Assembly (NCBI GenBank): GCA_964561105.1
Contig: CAZLOH010000018.1
Span: forward strand, 1-64,000
Direction: 5' to 3'
Origin: JADLHS01 sp964561105
GTDB taxonomy: Bacteria > Verrucomicrobiota > Verrucomicrobiia > Limisphaerales > JADLHS01
DNA: 64,000 nt
Shown here: piece after piece, positions 17,128 to 25,829 of the stretch
How positions within the stretch are numbered: position 1 is the stretch's first letter
Layout of the letters: the number at the start of each line of letters is the position of its first letter
Made by a program: the position numbers and the translations under genes
Notes under the pieces: model-generated
Told to the model about the DNA's origin: nothing
The model's input: the letters and a program-made list of their open reading frames with translations, nothing else
Databases searched by the model: none

Positions 17128-18936
17128 ATGAAACGCATCGTTGCTGCTCAGGTGCTCCTGCTGGCCGCGGTTATTTCATCGGTGGAAGCCATTGAGCCGC
17201 CGACGGGATTGGTGAGCCGGGCAGGGGATCGGAGCATTGTTCTGCATTGGGACGCGGGCAAGGATTCCGATCTGGCGGGCTATCGGGTTTACCGCGCGTC
17301 GAACAGCGGCGGCCCATTCAGTCCGCAGAGTCCAAGTTTGATCAGCTCGCCAGGCTTTTGCGACATCAGCGGTGCGGTCATCAACGGCCAGACGAATTTT
17401 TATCGCGTCACCACGCTGAGCACGTCGTCGGAAGAAAGCGCGCCCTCAGTCACGGTGGCGGTCGCTCCGCAACCGTTTGCGAGCGACGATGCGTTTCTCG
17501 ATTACGTGCAGCAGTGTCACTTCGACTATTTTTGGTATCTGGCGAATCCAAACAACGGCTTGATACCAGATCGGAGCACCGCAACGTCGCCGTGCAGCAT
17601 CGCAGCGGTGGGGTTCGGGCTGACGGCCATCGGCATCGGAATTGACCATGGGTGGATCACGCGGACACAAGGCGCGGCCCGAGTGCTGGCCACTCTGGAC
17701 ACTTTTCTCCAAGGCCCCCAAGGCCCGGCGTCCACCGGGACGATCGGATACAAGGGATGGTTCTATCATTTTCTGGACATGCAAACGGCCCAGCGAGCCG
17801 GTGGCTCGGAACTGTCCTCGATTGACACCGCTTTGTTGTTGGGCGGCGTGCTCTACGCGAAACAGTATTTTGACGGCCGCACCGCGGCAGAAGCGGCCAT
17901 TCGCGCGCAGGCAACAGCAATCTTTGACCGGGTGGATTGGAATTGGATGGCCCAAGGGACCAATGTAGTTTCCATGGGCTGGAATCCCGGCTCCGGATTT
18001 TTGCCGAACAACTGGATCGGCTACAACGAAGGCATGCTGCTCTATGCGCTGGGCCTCGGCGCCCAGAGCAATGCGTTGCCGGCTTCGGCGTGGAATCGCT
18101 GGACCAGCGGCTATGTCTGGGCCACCAATTACGGGCAGGCGTTTGTTCCTTTTCCGCCCTTGTTCGGTCACCAATACTCCCACTGCTGGCTGGACTTTCG
18201 CCACGTTGCCGATGACTACATGAACAGTCACAACAGCACGTATTTCGAAAACTCCCGGCGCGCGACGCTGGCCCAACGCGCCTATTGCATGGCCAACCCA
18301 TTAAACCGGATCGGTTACAGCGGGAACGTCTGGGGGCTGACGGCGTGCGACGACCCCTCGGGTTACGCGGCACACGGCGCTCCGCCGGCGGAGAATGACA
18401 ATGGCACCATCGCACCCACCGCCGCGGGCGGCGCCATCGCGTTCACACCCGAATACTCGTTGCCCAGCCTGCGCTATTTCTACACCCAGTTTCGGACACA
18501 CATTTGGACTGCCTACGGCTTCCGGGACGCATTCAACCTGGGAGCGCAATGGTACGCCGCAGATGAGCTGGGGATTGACCAAGGGCCGATCGTGATCATG
18601 ATCGAGAACTATCGCACGCAACGGGTCTGGCAGTTGTTTGCGCGCAACATGGAAGCGCAAACCGGTTTGCAACGGGCGGGTTTTGGGCCGTTGACGTCGG
18701 TCGCCACTAATTTGCAAATCCTCCCCGGCCAAAATGCATTCCTGCTCGACTGGGTGGCACTGGCGGGCCGGACGTATTCGGTTGAATACTCTCCAAACCT
18801 GCAGACCTGGTTTGCATCGCCAACCGGAGTGGTCAACGAATCCAGTTGGCTTGATAACGGGCCGCCAGCCACTTCTCCGCCGCCGTTCGCCGTGCCGCAA
18901 CGATTCTATCGAGTCTTCCGCTTTGGGTATCCGTGA
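17128..18936 (+). CDS. Secreted glucoamylase-like (GH144-type) hydrolase with FnIII domain
   Basis: This 602-residue protein has a signal peptide and a fibronectin type III domain (about residues 22-112, with LAGYRVYRAS). The catalytic domain follows. It bears the PF10091/GH144 signatures GWFYHFLDMQTAQRAG, SSIDTALLLGGVLYAKQYF, IGYNEGMLLYALGLG and DQGPIVIMIENYRT. Characterised GH144 enzymes act on beta-1,2-glucans; the substrate here is not shown. A C-terminal module ending QRFYRVFRFGYP follows. It is likely periplasmic or extracellular and in one transcript with 14383-17085. Confidence 0.85.
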   Translation: MKRIVAAQVLLLAAVISSVEAIEPPTGLVSRAGDRSIVLHWDAGKDSDLAGYRVYRASNSGGPFSPQSPSLISSPGFCDISGAVINGQTNFYRVTTLSTSSEESAPSVTVAVAPQPFASDDAFLDYVQQCHFDYFWYLANPNNGLIPDRSTATSPCSIAAVGFGLTAIGIGIDHGWITRTQGAARVLATLDTFLQGPQGPASTGTIGYKGWFYHFLDMQTAQRAGGSELSSIDTALLLGGVLYAKQYFDGRTAAEAAIRAQATAIFDRVDWNWMAQGTNVVSMGWNPGSGFLPNNWIGYNEGMLLYALGLGAQSNALPASAWNRWTSGYVWATNYGQAFVPFPPLFGHQYSHCWLDFRHVADDYMNSHNSTYFENSRRATLAQRAYCMANPLNRIGYSGNVWGLTACDDPSGYAAHGAPPAENDNGTIAPTAAGGAIAFTPEYSLPSLRYFYTQFRTHIWTAYGFRDAFNLGAQWYAADELGIDQGPIVIMIENYRTQRVWQLFARNMEAQTGLQRAGFGPLTSVATNLQILPGQNAFLLDWVALAGRTYSVEYSPNLQTWFASPTGVVNESSWLDNGPPATSPPPFAVPQRFYRVFRFGYP

Positions 18937-18970
18937 GCGGGGAAACGATTCGCTACCGACCGCCTTCAAC

Positions 18971-18993
18971 AAAAAAGCGCCCCGAAGGGCGCT
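18971..18993 (-). terminator. Rho-independent terminator of the PEP-CTERM gene at 19019
   Basis: A 7-bp stem AGCGCCC/GGGCGCT with a four-base loop is followed, on the minus strand, by a run of T (A-run 18971-18976 on the plus strand). It lies 26 bp past the stop of the minus-strand gene. Confidence 0.75.
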
Positions 18994-19018
18994 GAAAAAT
19001 CTATTTTGGCGGCTGGTG

Positions 19019-19828
19019 TCAGACAGTCGAACGGGAAAGGCTTCGGCGACGCAGCAGCCATCCGAACGGGAGGCCGAGACCAATCAGCAGCGCCATCGCC
19101 GACGGCTCAGGCACGGCGGTAATGCTGATGTCGCGGAAAACCGCAATCCCCGAGTTGTTGGCATCCACTGTGTCATTGACGATTTGGAAATAGCCGCCCA
19201 GCGTCGTGCCATCAATGATGCCTTGCTCCAGATTACTCAAGGCCAGAACCGGACTCTGCACGCCGTTGGCCGAGTAGATGATCGAGCGCAATCCGGTGTT
19301 GCTGTCCAGAAAGTAATTGATGCCGAGCGTGATTGTGTCGCCCGAATTGAACGTGGCCGGGAAAGCATAGAAGGGCAACGGCCCGCCAAACGCCACGATC
19401 TCATGCGCGTCCGAGTTGACAATGAACTGTCCGTCGCCGCCCAGCGTGTTGAAGAGGAAACCGGCTTCCTTGCGCGGCGAAGTCGGGCTGCCCATCAAGG
19501 TCAACGTCATTGACGCATTGAAGAAGTCGTTGTTTTGGAATTGATACGCGCTGGTCCCGCCGTTGTTGGAAAACTGCCAGACATCCCGGTTGGCATAACC
19601 CGTCGCCGCACTCACGCCTTGCTCGGTAAACGAGATGGAGGACGGGCTGGGATACGGTTGATAAATCGTCCCGACATTCAACATGGCACCGGGAATGTCG
19701 TTGAACACCCGCGGGTGAATGACGGCTGAATTGATGGTGCTTACCTGCGCATACGCACCGGTGGCGACTACGAGGCCGAGGAGAGTTCCGTAGAACGCAC
19801 AGCGATGGGAGTTGATCGAAATTGTCAT
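19019..19828 (-). CDS. PEP-CTERM secreted protein
   Basis: The 269-residue protein begins at 19828 (MTISINSHRC) with a signal peptide ending near GAYAQ. Its body is beta-rich with motifs such as DVWQFSNNGGTSAYQFQNN. The C-terminus is a PEP-CTERM tail: AVPEPSAMALLIGLG, then LLRRRSLSRS. It is expected to be handled by an exosortase and placed at the cell surface. The body family is not recognised. It has its own terminator immediately downstream. Confidence 0.85.
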   Translation of the reverse strand: MTISINSHRCAFYGTLLGLVVATGAYAQVSTINSAVIHPRVFNDIPGAMLNVGTIYQPYPSPSSISFTEQGVSAATGYANRDVWQFSNNGGTSAYQFQNNDFFNASMTLTLMGSPTSPRKEAGFLFNTLGGDGQFIVNSDAHEIVAFGGPLPFYAFPATFNSGDTITLGINYFLDSNTGLRSIIYSANGVQSPVLALSNLEQGIIDGTTLGGYFQIVNDTVDANNSGIAVFRDISITAVPEPSAMALLIGLGLPFGWLLRRRSLSRSTV

Positions 19829-19931
19829 ACGAATTTGGTTTACGACTGGGTTACGCTTACTGCAAGCGATTATGCAAATCCGGGCGCTGCCGTCAAGGTA
19901 TATCTCACGTAACATCACGGAATTTTCGCAG

Positions 19932-19961
19932 AAAAAAGCGCCGACCAGTTCGGTCGGCGCT
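19932..19961 (-). terminator. Rho-independent terminator (minus strand)
   Basis: A 10-bp perfect stem AGCGCCGACC/GGTCGGCGCT with loop AGTTC is followed on the minus strand by a T-run. It serves the fragment that ends at 19979. Confidence 0.82.
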
Positions 19962-19978
19962 CTTGAATCCGAGCGCGA

Positions 19979-20416
19979 TTACTGGGCGGTGGTTGACGTG
20001 CCGATGTTGGCCGTTTTGGTGCCGTCGGTCACATCCGCGGCCGTGACCGTCCAATCGCCGGGCGTGTTGAATGTCACGCTAAACGTGTGCGAACCAAGTG
20101 AAAGTGCGGCATCTGCCGGCAGTGTGGCCGAGGCGTCGCTGCTGGTGATGGTGATTGTGTCCGTAGAACTAACGATGTTCCAGTCGGCGTCCACCGCATT
20201 GACTGTCACGTTGAACGGAATGTCGGAGAGTTGCGCGTCGGGGGTGCCAGCCTTGCCCGTCGGCGTGTTGGGGGCATTTGATTCACCCGGCATCAAGACC
20301 TGAAGCTTGGTGAAAGGCCGTTTAACCAACCGGAAGTAGCTCGCACTCACGTCCGGCACGGCAGATTGCGCCACCAAGGCGTGCGCGAAACCAGCACTTT
20401 GATAGGACGTGATCAA
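19979..20416 (-). pseudogene. C-terminal fragment of a secreted Ig-like-domain protein
   Basis: The frame encodes an end-piece reading SASYFRLVKRP, then LQVLMPGES, then an Ig-like domain (FNVTVNAVDADWNIVSSTDT, then TDGTKTANIGTST). That kind of domain normally ends large surface proteins. The frame stays open upstream of the TTG at 20416 to about 20557, with protein-like composition (PWNPATLITSYQ), but has no good start codon or signal peptide before a stop. It therefore looks like the 3' remnant of a longer gene whose 5' part was lost next to the divergent gene at 20605. A genuine terminator follows it. Confidence 0.55.
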
Positions 20417-20604
20417 TGTCGCCGGATTCCAGGGGCCGCTGACTGCCGCCGCAGTCTCGACACTTGGAACTGCGGTCTTGACAGGGCCGAGAGCGGTTGG
20501 TAGCTCCGTTTGGGTAGCATTGACAACGTAGTGAGTTTTGACGACGTGCGCTATCGTGCATGGTCACGAGAATGATGCCGTTCGCAGCAACCAATCAAAA
20601 GCAA

Positions 20605-22155
20605 ATGAAAGTAACTCGTATTATCAAAGCCATGTCGGTGGCCAGCAGCCTGATCCTGAACGCGACGGCGTTGCAGGCGGCGGAAGTAGTCATCAACGAC
20701 TTCGACGACCCGTCTGAAGTTACTCCGTATGCTTGGGAGTCGTGGTCATCTCCGACTGCCGTGGACTTCGACACGCAAAACGCCGGTGGCGGTTCCGCCG
20801 GCTCCGGCTCCCTACGGGTTACCAACAGTTTCCCGGACAACCCCGGAGGTTATAGCCAATGCGTGTTCACGGGTGCGCTGCCGGGCGGACAGGTGGATGC
20901 CGTGACGCTCTACAGCAAAATCAGTTTTGATGTGAAGTTGGATCCGCTTTCGTACCCGCGGGTGAATGGCACCGATTACGGCCTGCTTGAGCTGTATCTG
21001 CGTAACGGCAGCGGCTGGACTTGGATTTCCGCGGGCAGTGCCCGTTTCACGAACTTCAATTGGGTTCACTACAGCTTTGATGTGCCCTCCACGGCGGACC
21101 AGGTGCATCGGTTGACGTTCAAGCTGGGGGAAAACAATCTGACGAATACGGTGATTTACAATATTGATAACATTCACTGGACGGAATCAACCGTCGCCCA
21201 AGCTCCCCCCACCTTGTCCATTGAAAAGACCGAACCTGGTCTCAACCTGCTGGCGGCCAGCAGTGGTCAATATGACCGCCAAAGCATTGGGACGGTTGAC
21301 AATTCGTTTGGCTGGATTGGCTCCAGTGAACCGGTTTCGTACTCCATGACGATCAGCAAATTTCCAAATGCAACGGCTTATGGCGGCTTTACCGCGCATT
21401 TTTATTTGGTGCCCGGCACGCCTGGCAACGAGGATGCGCCCGATTGGAACGAGCCGACTTGCGCCTTGATCGCTCTCCATGCCAACGCCGATGGTACCGC
21501 TACAATGGAGTACCACTACAAGACCAATGCGCCTGGCAGCAATGGCAAGCCAACCTTGGATGGCGCCACTGGACAGTACTACAACCAATACGCAACCAAT
21601 GGGCCGGTCGGCTGGATCGGTAATGTCACCGGGGCCGACATCCTCGGCACCTGGACCGTGACCATCAATCAGGACACGAATATTACGATGACCGCGCCGG
21701 ACGGTGCGAGCAGCAGTTTCACGATGCCACCCGAGGATGCCGCTCAGTTTGCTGGCGGAATAACCGTTTACTACGGCATTGTGCCCAGCCAGATGGCCAA
21801 TGTTGGTCAGAAGGCTATTTTGAGTCGGGTCGAGATCAAGTCAGGCAGTACGATAAGTTTGGAGGATGATTTTTCCGTGTCACCGCTTGATTCCGCAATT
21901 TGGAACATCCGGGCGGCAAGCCCGGAGGGCGGGGTGGCGGTCATCACCACCAGCGAACCGTACTATGTTTGGTGGACCACCCCGGCGACCGGGTTCACGC
22001 TGCAAGTCAATTCGGACTTGAATCCCTTGAACTGGGTGGATCCGGGGGTGGTGGACGTGGCGGTCGGCGCCAAGCGGCGTGCGCTTATTCCCACGACGGC
22101 GTTGCCGTCACCCGACAATTCTTTCTTCCGGTTAATCAAACCCGAGCAGCCGTAA
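20605..22155 (+). CDS. Secreted protein with two beta-sandwich-like domains
   Basis: The 516-residue protein starts at ATG 20605 (MKVTRIIKAM) with a signal peptide ending near LQAAE. The first domain (about residues 25-195) has VVINDFDDPSEVTPYAW and resembles carbohydrate-binding sandwich folds. The second (about 200-430) has SFGWIGSSEPVSYSMTISK and a LVPGTPGNEDAPDWNE block that I do not recognise. The C-terminus (NSFFRLIKPEQP) resembles the terminal module seen on other secreted proteins here. A strong terminator follows. Its role is unknown; extracellular location is likely. Confidence 0.75.
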   Translation: MKVTRIIKAMSVASSLILNATALQAAEVVINDFDDPSEVTPYAWESWSSPTAVDFDTQNAGGGSAGSGSLRVTNSFPDNPGGYSQCVFTGALPGGQVDAVTLYSKISFDVKLDPLSYPRVNGTDYGLLELYLRNGSGWTWISAGSARFTNFNWVHYSFDVPSTADQVHRLTFKLGENNLTNTVIYNIDNIHWTESTVAQAPPTLSIEKTEPGLNLLAASSGQYDRQSIGTVDNSFGWIGSSEPVSYSMTISKFPNATAYGGFTAHFYLVPGTPGNEDAPDWNEPTCALIALHANADGTATMEYHYKTNAPGSNGKPTLDGATGQYYNQYATNGPVGWIGNVTGADILGTWTVTINQDTNITMTAPDGASSSFTMPPEDAAQFAGGITVYYGIVPSQMANVGQKAILSRVEIKSGSTISLEDDFSVSPLDSAIWNIRAASPEGGVAVITTSEPYYVWWTTPATGFTLQVNSDLNPLNWVDPGVVDVAVGAKRRALIPTTALPSPDNSFFRLIKPEQP

Positions 22156-22181
22156 GCGCTGCTGTGGCTGTGCGCTTCCGG

Positions 22182-22208
22182 GGGCGACGGGATCACCGTC
22201 GCCCTTTT
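22182..22208 (+). terminator. Rho-independent terminator
   Basis: A 9-bp stem GGGCGACGG/CCGTCGCCC with loop GATCA is followed by TTTT. It lies 27 bp after the stop of the gene at 20605. Confidence 0.85.
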
Positions 22209-22383
22209 GACTATTCCCGGACTTGGGGCGGAAGAACATGGAAAAGACTCCACTACCTTACGCCGGGGCGCAACGCTTCAAAGGACGCAGTGTAGTTCCC
22301 GAGTTGGTCTCGGCGCAATCTTCGTGATTGATACGCGGGTTCGCTTGAGTAGTATTGCCGCGGGCTTGATTCCGAATTTCGGT

Positions 22384-22461
22384 CGGGGCGTAGCGTAGCC
22401 CGGCTAGCGCGCTTGCTTGGGGTGCAAGAGGTCGAGAGTTCAAATCTCTCCGCCCCGACCA
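22384..22461 (+). tRNA. tRNA-Pro (anticodon GGG)
   Basis: A complete cloverleaf is visible. The acceptor stem CGGGGCG pairs with CGCCCCG. The anticodon stem CTTGC/GCAAG holds the loop TTGGGGT, giving anticodon GGG at 22419-22421. The T-arm carries GTTCAAATC. The discriminator base is A and CCA is encoded. Total length is 78 bases. Confidence 0.95.
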
Positions 22462-22514
22462 TTTTCTCTCCGCTCGAGTCCGTGGCTGGGCGGCAAGTCA
22501 GCAAACGTCTCGGT

Positions 22515-22742
22515 ATGAAAACCAATACATCCGTCCGGGTAACAACCACGCTGCTGCTCGCCTTCCTGACCGGGGCGACGGGTGGGTGCAAACATTATAC
22601 GATTTCGGACACACCAGCGATCACGCCTCCGCCTGAATCTGTTCAACCGCCAGGAGCCATCGAACAGCCTGGGGCGATCACTCCCGTTCCGCCCGGCACG
22701 GTCTCCGTCCCCGGAGGCAAAGGCTGGAGCAATCCCAAGTGA
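22515..22742 (+). CDS. Small proline-rich lipoprotein
   Basis: This is a 75-residue protein with a lipoprotein signal: a basic start, the hydrophobic stretch LLLAFLTGATGG and then Cys-Lys, a plausible lipobox. The mature part is dominated by Pro, Gly and Val (ITPPPESVQPPGAIEQPGAI). I do not recognise the family. The ATG at 22515 is the first that gives a proper signal; the longer frame runs into the tRNA. It lies 54 bp after tRNA-Pro. Confidence 0.6.
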   Translation: MKTNTSVRVTTTLLLAFLTGATGGCKHYTISDTPAITPPPESVQPPGAIEQPGAITPVPPGTVSVPGGKGWSNPK

Positions 22743-22883
22743 ATTCGTCCCGTGCAGCGAAAAGATGTTTTCGGCGGGCGGTTTTGCACGCGAGATTCGC
22801 CGCTTGCGAATTCTCACGACGCGCGCCGCACACGGCGGTCGCGGAGCTCAGTCCAGCCGGGATGATTATTATGTTCGCGCTGG

Positions 22884-22911
22884 TTGCTTTCTCCGCACGA
22901 CTTTTTATAGT
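22884..22911 (+). promoter_or_regulatory. Probable sigma-70-type promoter of speA
   Basis: TTGCTT (22884-22889), a 16-bp spacer and TATAGT (22906-22911) lie 24-51 bp upstream of the speA start. The match to consensus is fair in both boxes. Confidence 0.5.
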
Positions 22912-22934
22912 GCGCACGGTTTAATTGAAATGAG

Positions 22935-24875
22935 ATGAGCAATTCTTCCGAAGTCACGCCGCCGTGGGACCTCCAGGCGGCGCGCAACCTCTATAACATC
23001 CAGCGCTGGGGAGCGAAGTATTTTGACATCAATGACGCCGGCCACGTGGTCGCCCGTCCCTTGCAGGAGGCGGGCACGGCGGTGGACATCACGGATGTGA
23101 TCGAGGAAGCGAAGAGCCGCGGGCTCAAGTTCCCGCTGCTGATTCGCTTTCAAGACATCCTGCGACACCGGGTTGAGGCCATCAACACCACCTTCCGGAA
23201 ATCCATCGCCGAGTTCAATTACCAGGGCAACTATCGCGGCGTGTTTCCGATCAAGGTGAATCAACTGCGCGAAGTCGTGGAGGAAATCCTCGATGCGGGC
23301 AAGCCGTTCGACTTCGGACTCGAAGTCGGCAGCAAGCCGGAATTGTTCGCGGGCCTGGCGTTGCAGAACCAATTGGGCAGCCTGATCATTTGCAACGGCT
23401 ACAAGGATTGCGACTTCATCAAAATGGCGTTGCTCGGCACCAAGCTGGGCAAGAAGGTCATCATGGTGGTCGAGAAGCTGGAGGAATTGCGCCAGATCAT
23501 CACGGTGTCAAAACAACTGGGCGTCGAACCGCTCGTGGGCCTTCGCGCGCGGTTGCTCGCCAAGGGCGCGGGCCGTTGGGCGGACAGCGGCGGCGAAAAC
23601 GCCAAGTTCGGCCTGAGCACGGCGGAGATTTTGTCCGCCACGGAACTGCTCCAGGCGGAGAACCTCGGGCATTGCCTCAAGCTCGTGCATTTCCACATCG
23701 GTTCGCAGGTGCCGGATATTCTCACGGTGAAGAAGGCCGTGCAGGAGGCGGCGCGATTTTACGCGAAACTGTACAAAATGGGTTTCGCCATTGAATACCT
23801 CGATGTGGGCGGCGGACTGGGCGTGGACTACGACGGCAGCCGGTCGGCGTTCGACAGTTCCACCAACTACTCGCTCCAGGAATACACAAACGACATCGTC
23901 TATTACGTCGCCGACGTCTGCAACGCGGAGAAGGTGCCGCATCCGGACCTCATCAGCGAAAGCGGTCGGGCGATTGTGGCGCACCACAGCGTGCTGATCG
24001 TCGAGGTGTTCGGCGCGATCGGCAAAACGCGGCCCGACATCGCGTTCACCTTCGGCGACAACGAGCATTCGATTGTCCGCGAGTTGCTCGACATCCAGAA
24101 GAGCCTTGCCAAGTTGAACAAGCTCGAAGCCTATCACGACGCCCAGGAGCGGCGTGATGATGCGCAACACATGTTCACCTTGGGCATGATGGATTTGCCG
24201 GACAAGGCGAAGATCGAAAATCTTTACTGGGAGATCAGCCGGGACGTGGTCGCGAGTTTCAAGGGCCAGGCCTACATCCCCGAGGAGATCCGCAAACTCG
24301 AGGACAGTCTCGGCGATCAATACCTGTGCAACTTTTCCGTCTTTCAATCCCTGCTCGATCACTGGGCGCTGGGCCAGTTGTTTCCCATCATGCCGGTCGG
24401 CCGGCTGGACGAACGGCCGACGCGCGAGGCCACGCTGGTGGACATCACCTGCGATTCCGACGGCCAGATCAACAAGTTCATTGACCTGCGCGACGTGAAG
24501 GACACGTTGCCACTGCATGAGTTGAGAATGAACGGCGACGGAAAGCCCGAGCCGTATCACCTCGGCTTTTTTCTGATGGGTGCGTACCAGGACATCATGG
24601 GCGACTTGCATAATCTGTTCGGTCGCGTCAACGAAGTGCATGTGTTCCTCGATCCGGACGAGCCCACCGGTTACTACGTCGAGGAAATCATCGAAGGCAG
24701 CACCATCATCCAGTGTCTCGCGTCCGTGCAGTACGATGAATACGAATTAAAGCGGCGCATGAAGCAGCAAATGGACGAGGCGATCAAGTCCGACCGGATG
24801 AAACCCTCCGAAGCCATGCGCCTGCTGGATGATTACGAACGGGGCTTGAAAGCCTATACGTATCTGAGTTTCTGA
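22935..24875 (+). CDS. speA: Biosynthetic arginine decarboxylase
   Basis: SpeA converts arginine to agmatine with pyridoxal phosphate, the first step of one route to putrescine. The 646-residue length matches the family. The barrel domain shows YRGVFPIKVNQ (the PLP lysine), LVHFHIGSQVPD and EYLDVGGGLGVDYDGS. The C-terminal beta domain contains ISESGRAIVAHHSV and, later, VDITCDSDGQINKFID. No agmatine-degrading gene is adjacent, so the rest of the pathway must lie elsewhere. GAAATGAG precedes the ATG. A membrane-protein gene follows after 77 bp. Confidence 0.96.
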   Translation: MSNSSEVTPPWDLQAARNLYNIQRWGAKYFDINDAGHVVARPLQEAGTAVDITDVIEEAKSRGLKFPLLIRFQDILRHRVEAINTTFRKSIAEFNYQGNYRGVFPIKVNQLREVVEEILDAGKPFDFGLEVGSKPELFAGLALQNQLGSLIICNGYKDCDFIKMALLGTKLGKKVIMVVEKLEELRQIITVSKQLGVEPLVGLRARLLAKGAGRWADSGGENAKFGLSTAEILSATELLQAENLGHCLKLVHFHIGSQVPDILTVKKAVQEAARFYAKLYKMGFAIEYLDVGGGLGVDYDGSRSAFDSSTNYSLQEYTNDIVYYVADVCNAEKVPHPDLISESGRAIVAHHSVLIVEVFGAIGKTRPDIAFTFGDNEHSIVRELLDIQKSLAKLNKLEAYHDAQERRDDAQHMFTLGMMDLPDKAKIENLYWEISRDVVASFKGQAYIPEEIRKLEDSLGDQYLCNFSVFQSLLDHWALGQLFPIMPVGRLDERPTREATLVDITCDSDGQINKFIDLRDVKDTLPLHELRMNGDGKPEPYHLGFFLMGAYQDIMGDLHNLFGRVNEVHVFLDPDEPTGYYVEEIIEGSTIIQCLASVQYDEYELKRRMKQQMDEAIKSDRMKPSEAMRLLDDYERGLKAYTYLSF

Positions 24876-24952
24876 CCCGGTGAAGCGAACAGGTCCAATG
24901 TTGAAAGCCTCTCTGCGGACGGCTACCGGCAGTCCATTTCACCCTGCCATTG

Positions 24953-25636
24953 ATGTCTGACCCGCAACCCAACCCGGAACTGCTCCGCTCGCTGGGCCGT
25001 CTTGTGCGTGGCTTGTCCGCGTTGTTCTGGGGTTTGCCGGCATCGTTGATCATTGGGGCGGGCACGGCGGTGTCGGGCTGGTTTCGGGCGTTCAGCGTCG
25101 CGCCGGTGCTGGTGGCCACCGGGTTGCTCCTGTTCGGACTCTGGCAACTCGGGTCATTTCAAAAACAGGAGCGTCCGTGGCGGCGGGCGTTGGATCGGGC
25201 ACAATTGGTCGCGCTGGTTAATTTCGGCCTCTGCCCATTCCTCTACTGGTGGAACAAAATCCCGGACGAACGATTCTTCAGTCTGGCCGTGGCCGTGCTG
25301 GGACTCTCGGGTTTGTTATTCTTGTTCAACCTCAATCTGGTGATTGCCCGGCTGGGCGAAATGTTGCCTGATGAGACGCTGCGCCAGGAGACGCGCCAGT
25401 TCACCGTGCTGAACCGTTCGTTGCTCGTCCTCCTGTTGCTGCTGGTGGCGGCTTACGTTTTCGTTCTCCAAATGCCCGGCCTGGCGGAGCGCCTGTCGCC
25501 CTGGTTGATCCGATTCCAGCAAGTCGGCTACTGGCCGCTTTTCCTGTTGGCGCTGTTGCCGCTATCATTGACCATGGCGCTGCTCTGGAAGACGAAAGAA
25601 GTCATCCTCGACAGCGCATTCACTCCGCGAAACTGA
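24953..25636 (+). CDS. Hypothetical integral membrane protein
   Basis: The 227-residue protein has about five or six hydrophobic helices: LFWGLPASLIIGAGTAV, VLVATGLLLFGLWQL, FFSLAVAVLGLSGLLFLF, SLLVLLLLLVAAYVFVL and WPLFLLALLPLSLTMALLW. A soluble loop (LARLGEML-type, then RQETRQFTVLN) sits between helices four and five. I do not recognise the family. The ATG at 24953 is preferred over the TTG at 24950. It is co-directional with speA and may share its transcript, but a functional link is not evident. Confidence 0.7.
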   Translation: MSDPQPNPELLRSLGRLVRGLSALFWGLPASLIIGAGTAVSGWFRAFSVAPVLVATGLLLFGLWQLGSFQKQERPWRRALDRAQLVALVNFGLCPFLYWWNKIPDERFFSLAVAVLGLSGLLFLFNLNLVIARLGEMLPDETLRQETRQFTVLNRSLLVLLLLLVAAYVFVLQMPGLAERLSPWLIRFQQVGYWPLFLLALLPLSLTMALLWKTKEVILDSAFTPRN

Positions 25637-25674
25637 CGGCACGCAGGCTGATATGCTTTCCCATGAACCTCCCG

Positions 25675-25749
25675 CCGTAGCCGCCGAGGTAACGAGGCGG
25701 ACACCGAAGCGCGGCGCTCTTTTCCGCCTCCTCACGCCGGCGGCTACGG
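25675..25749. repeat. Palindromic intergenic repeat, family A (copy 3)
   Basis: The arms CGTAGCCGCCGAGG... and ...GCCGGCGGCTACG bracket inner arms GAGGCGGA and TCCGCCTC. The design matches copies at 2008 and 3986. It lies between the convergent membrane-protein gene and cinA. Confidence 0.85.
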
Positions 25750-25829
25750 TTCCGGGCTAAAAAGCGTGAAATTGAGTTTGGAGCGTTTCTTCCCAAAGGC
25801 GGCGCAAACAAATTTGATTCACGCTGGCT

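Noticed and set aside
23508..24641. Long open frame (377 codons) antisense to speA
   Set aside because: The antisense frame is produced by GC-rich codon bias; speA motifs are complete on the plus strand.
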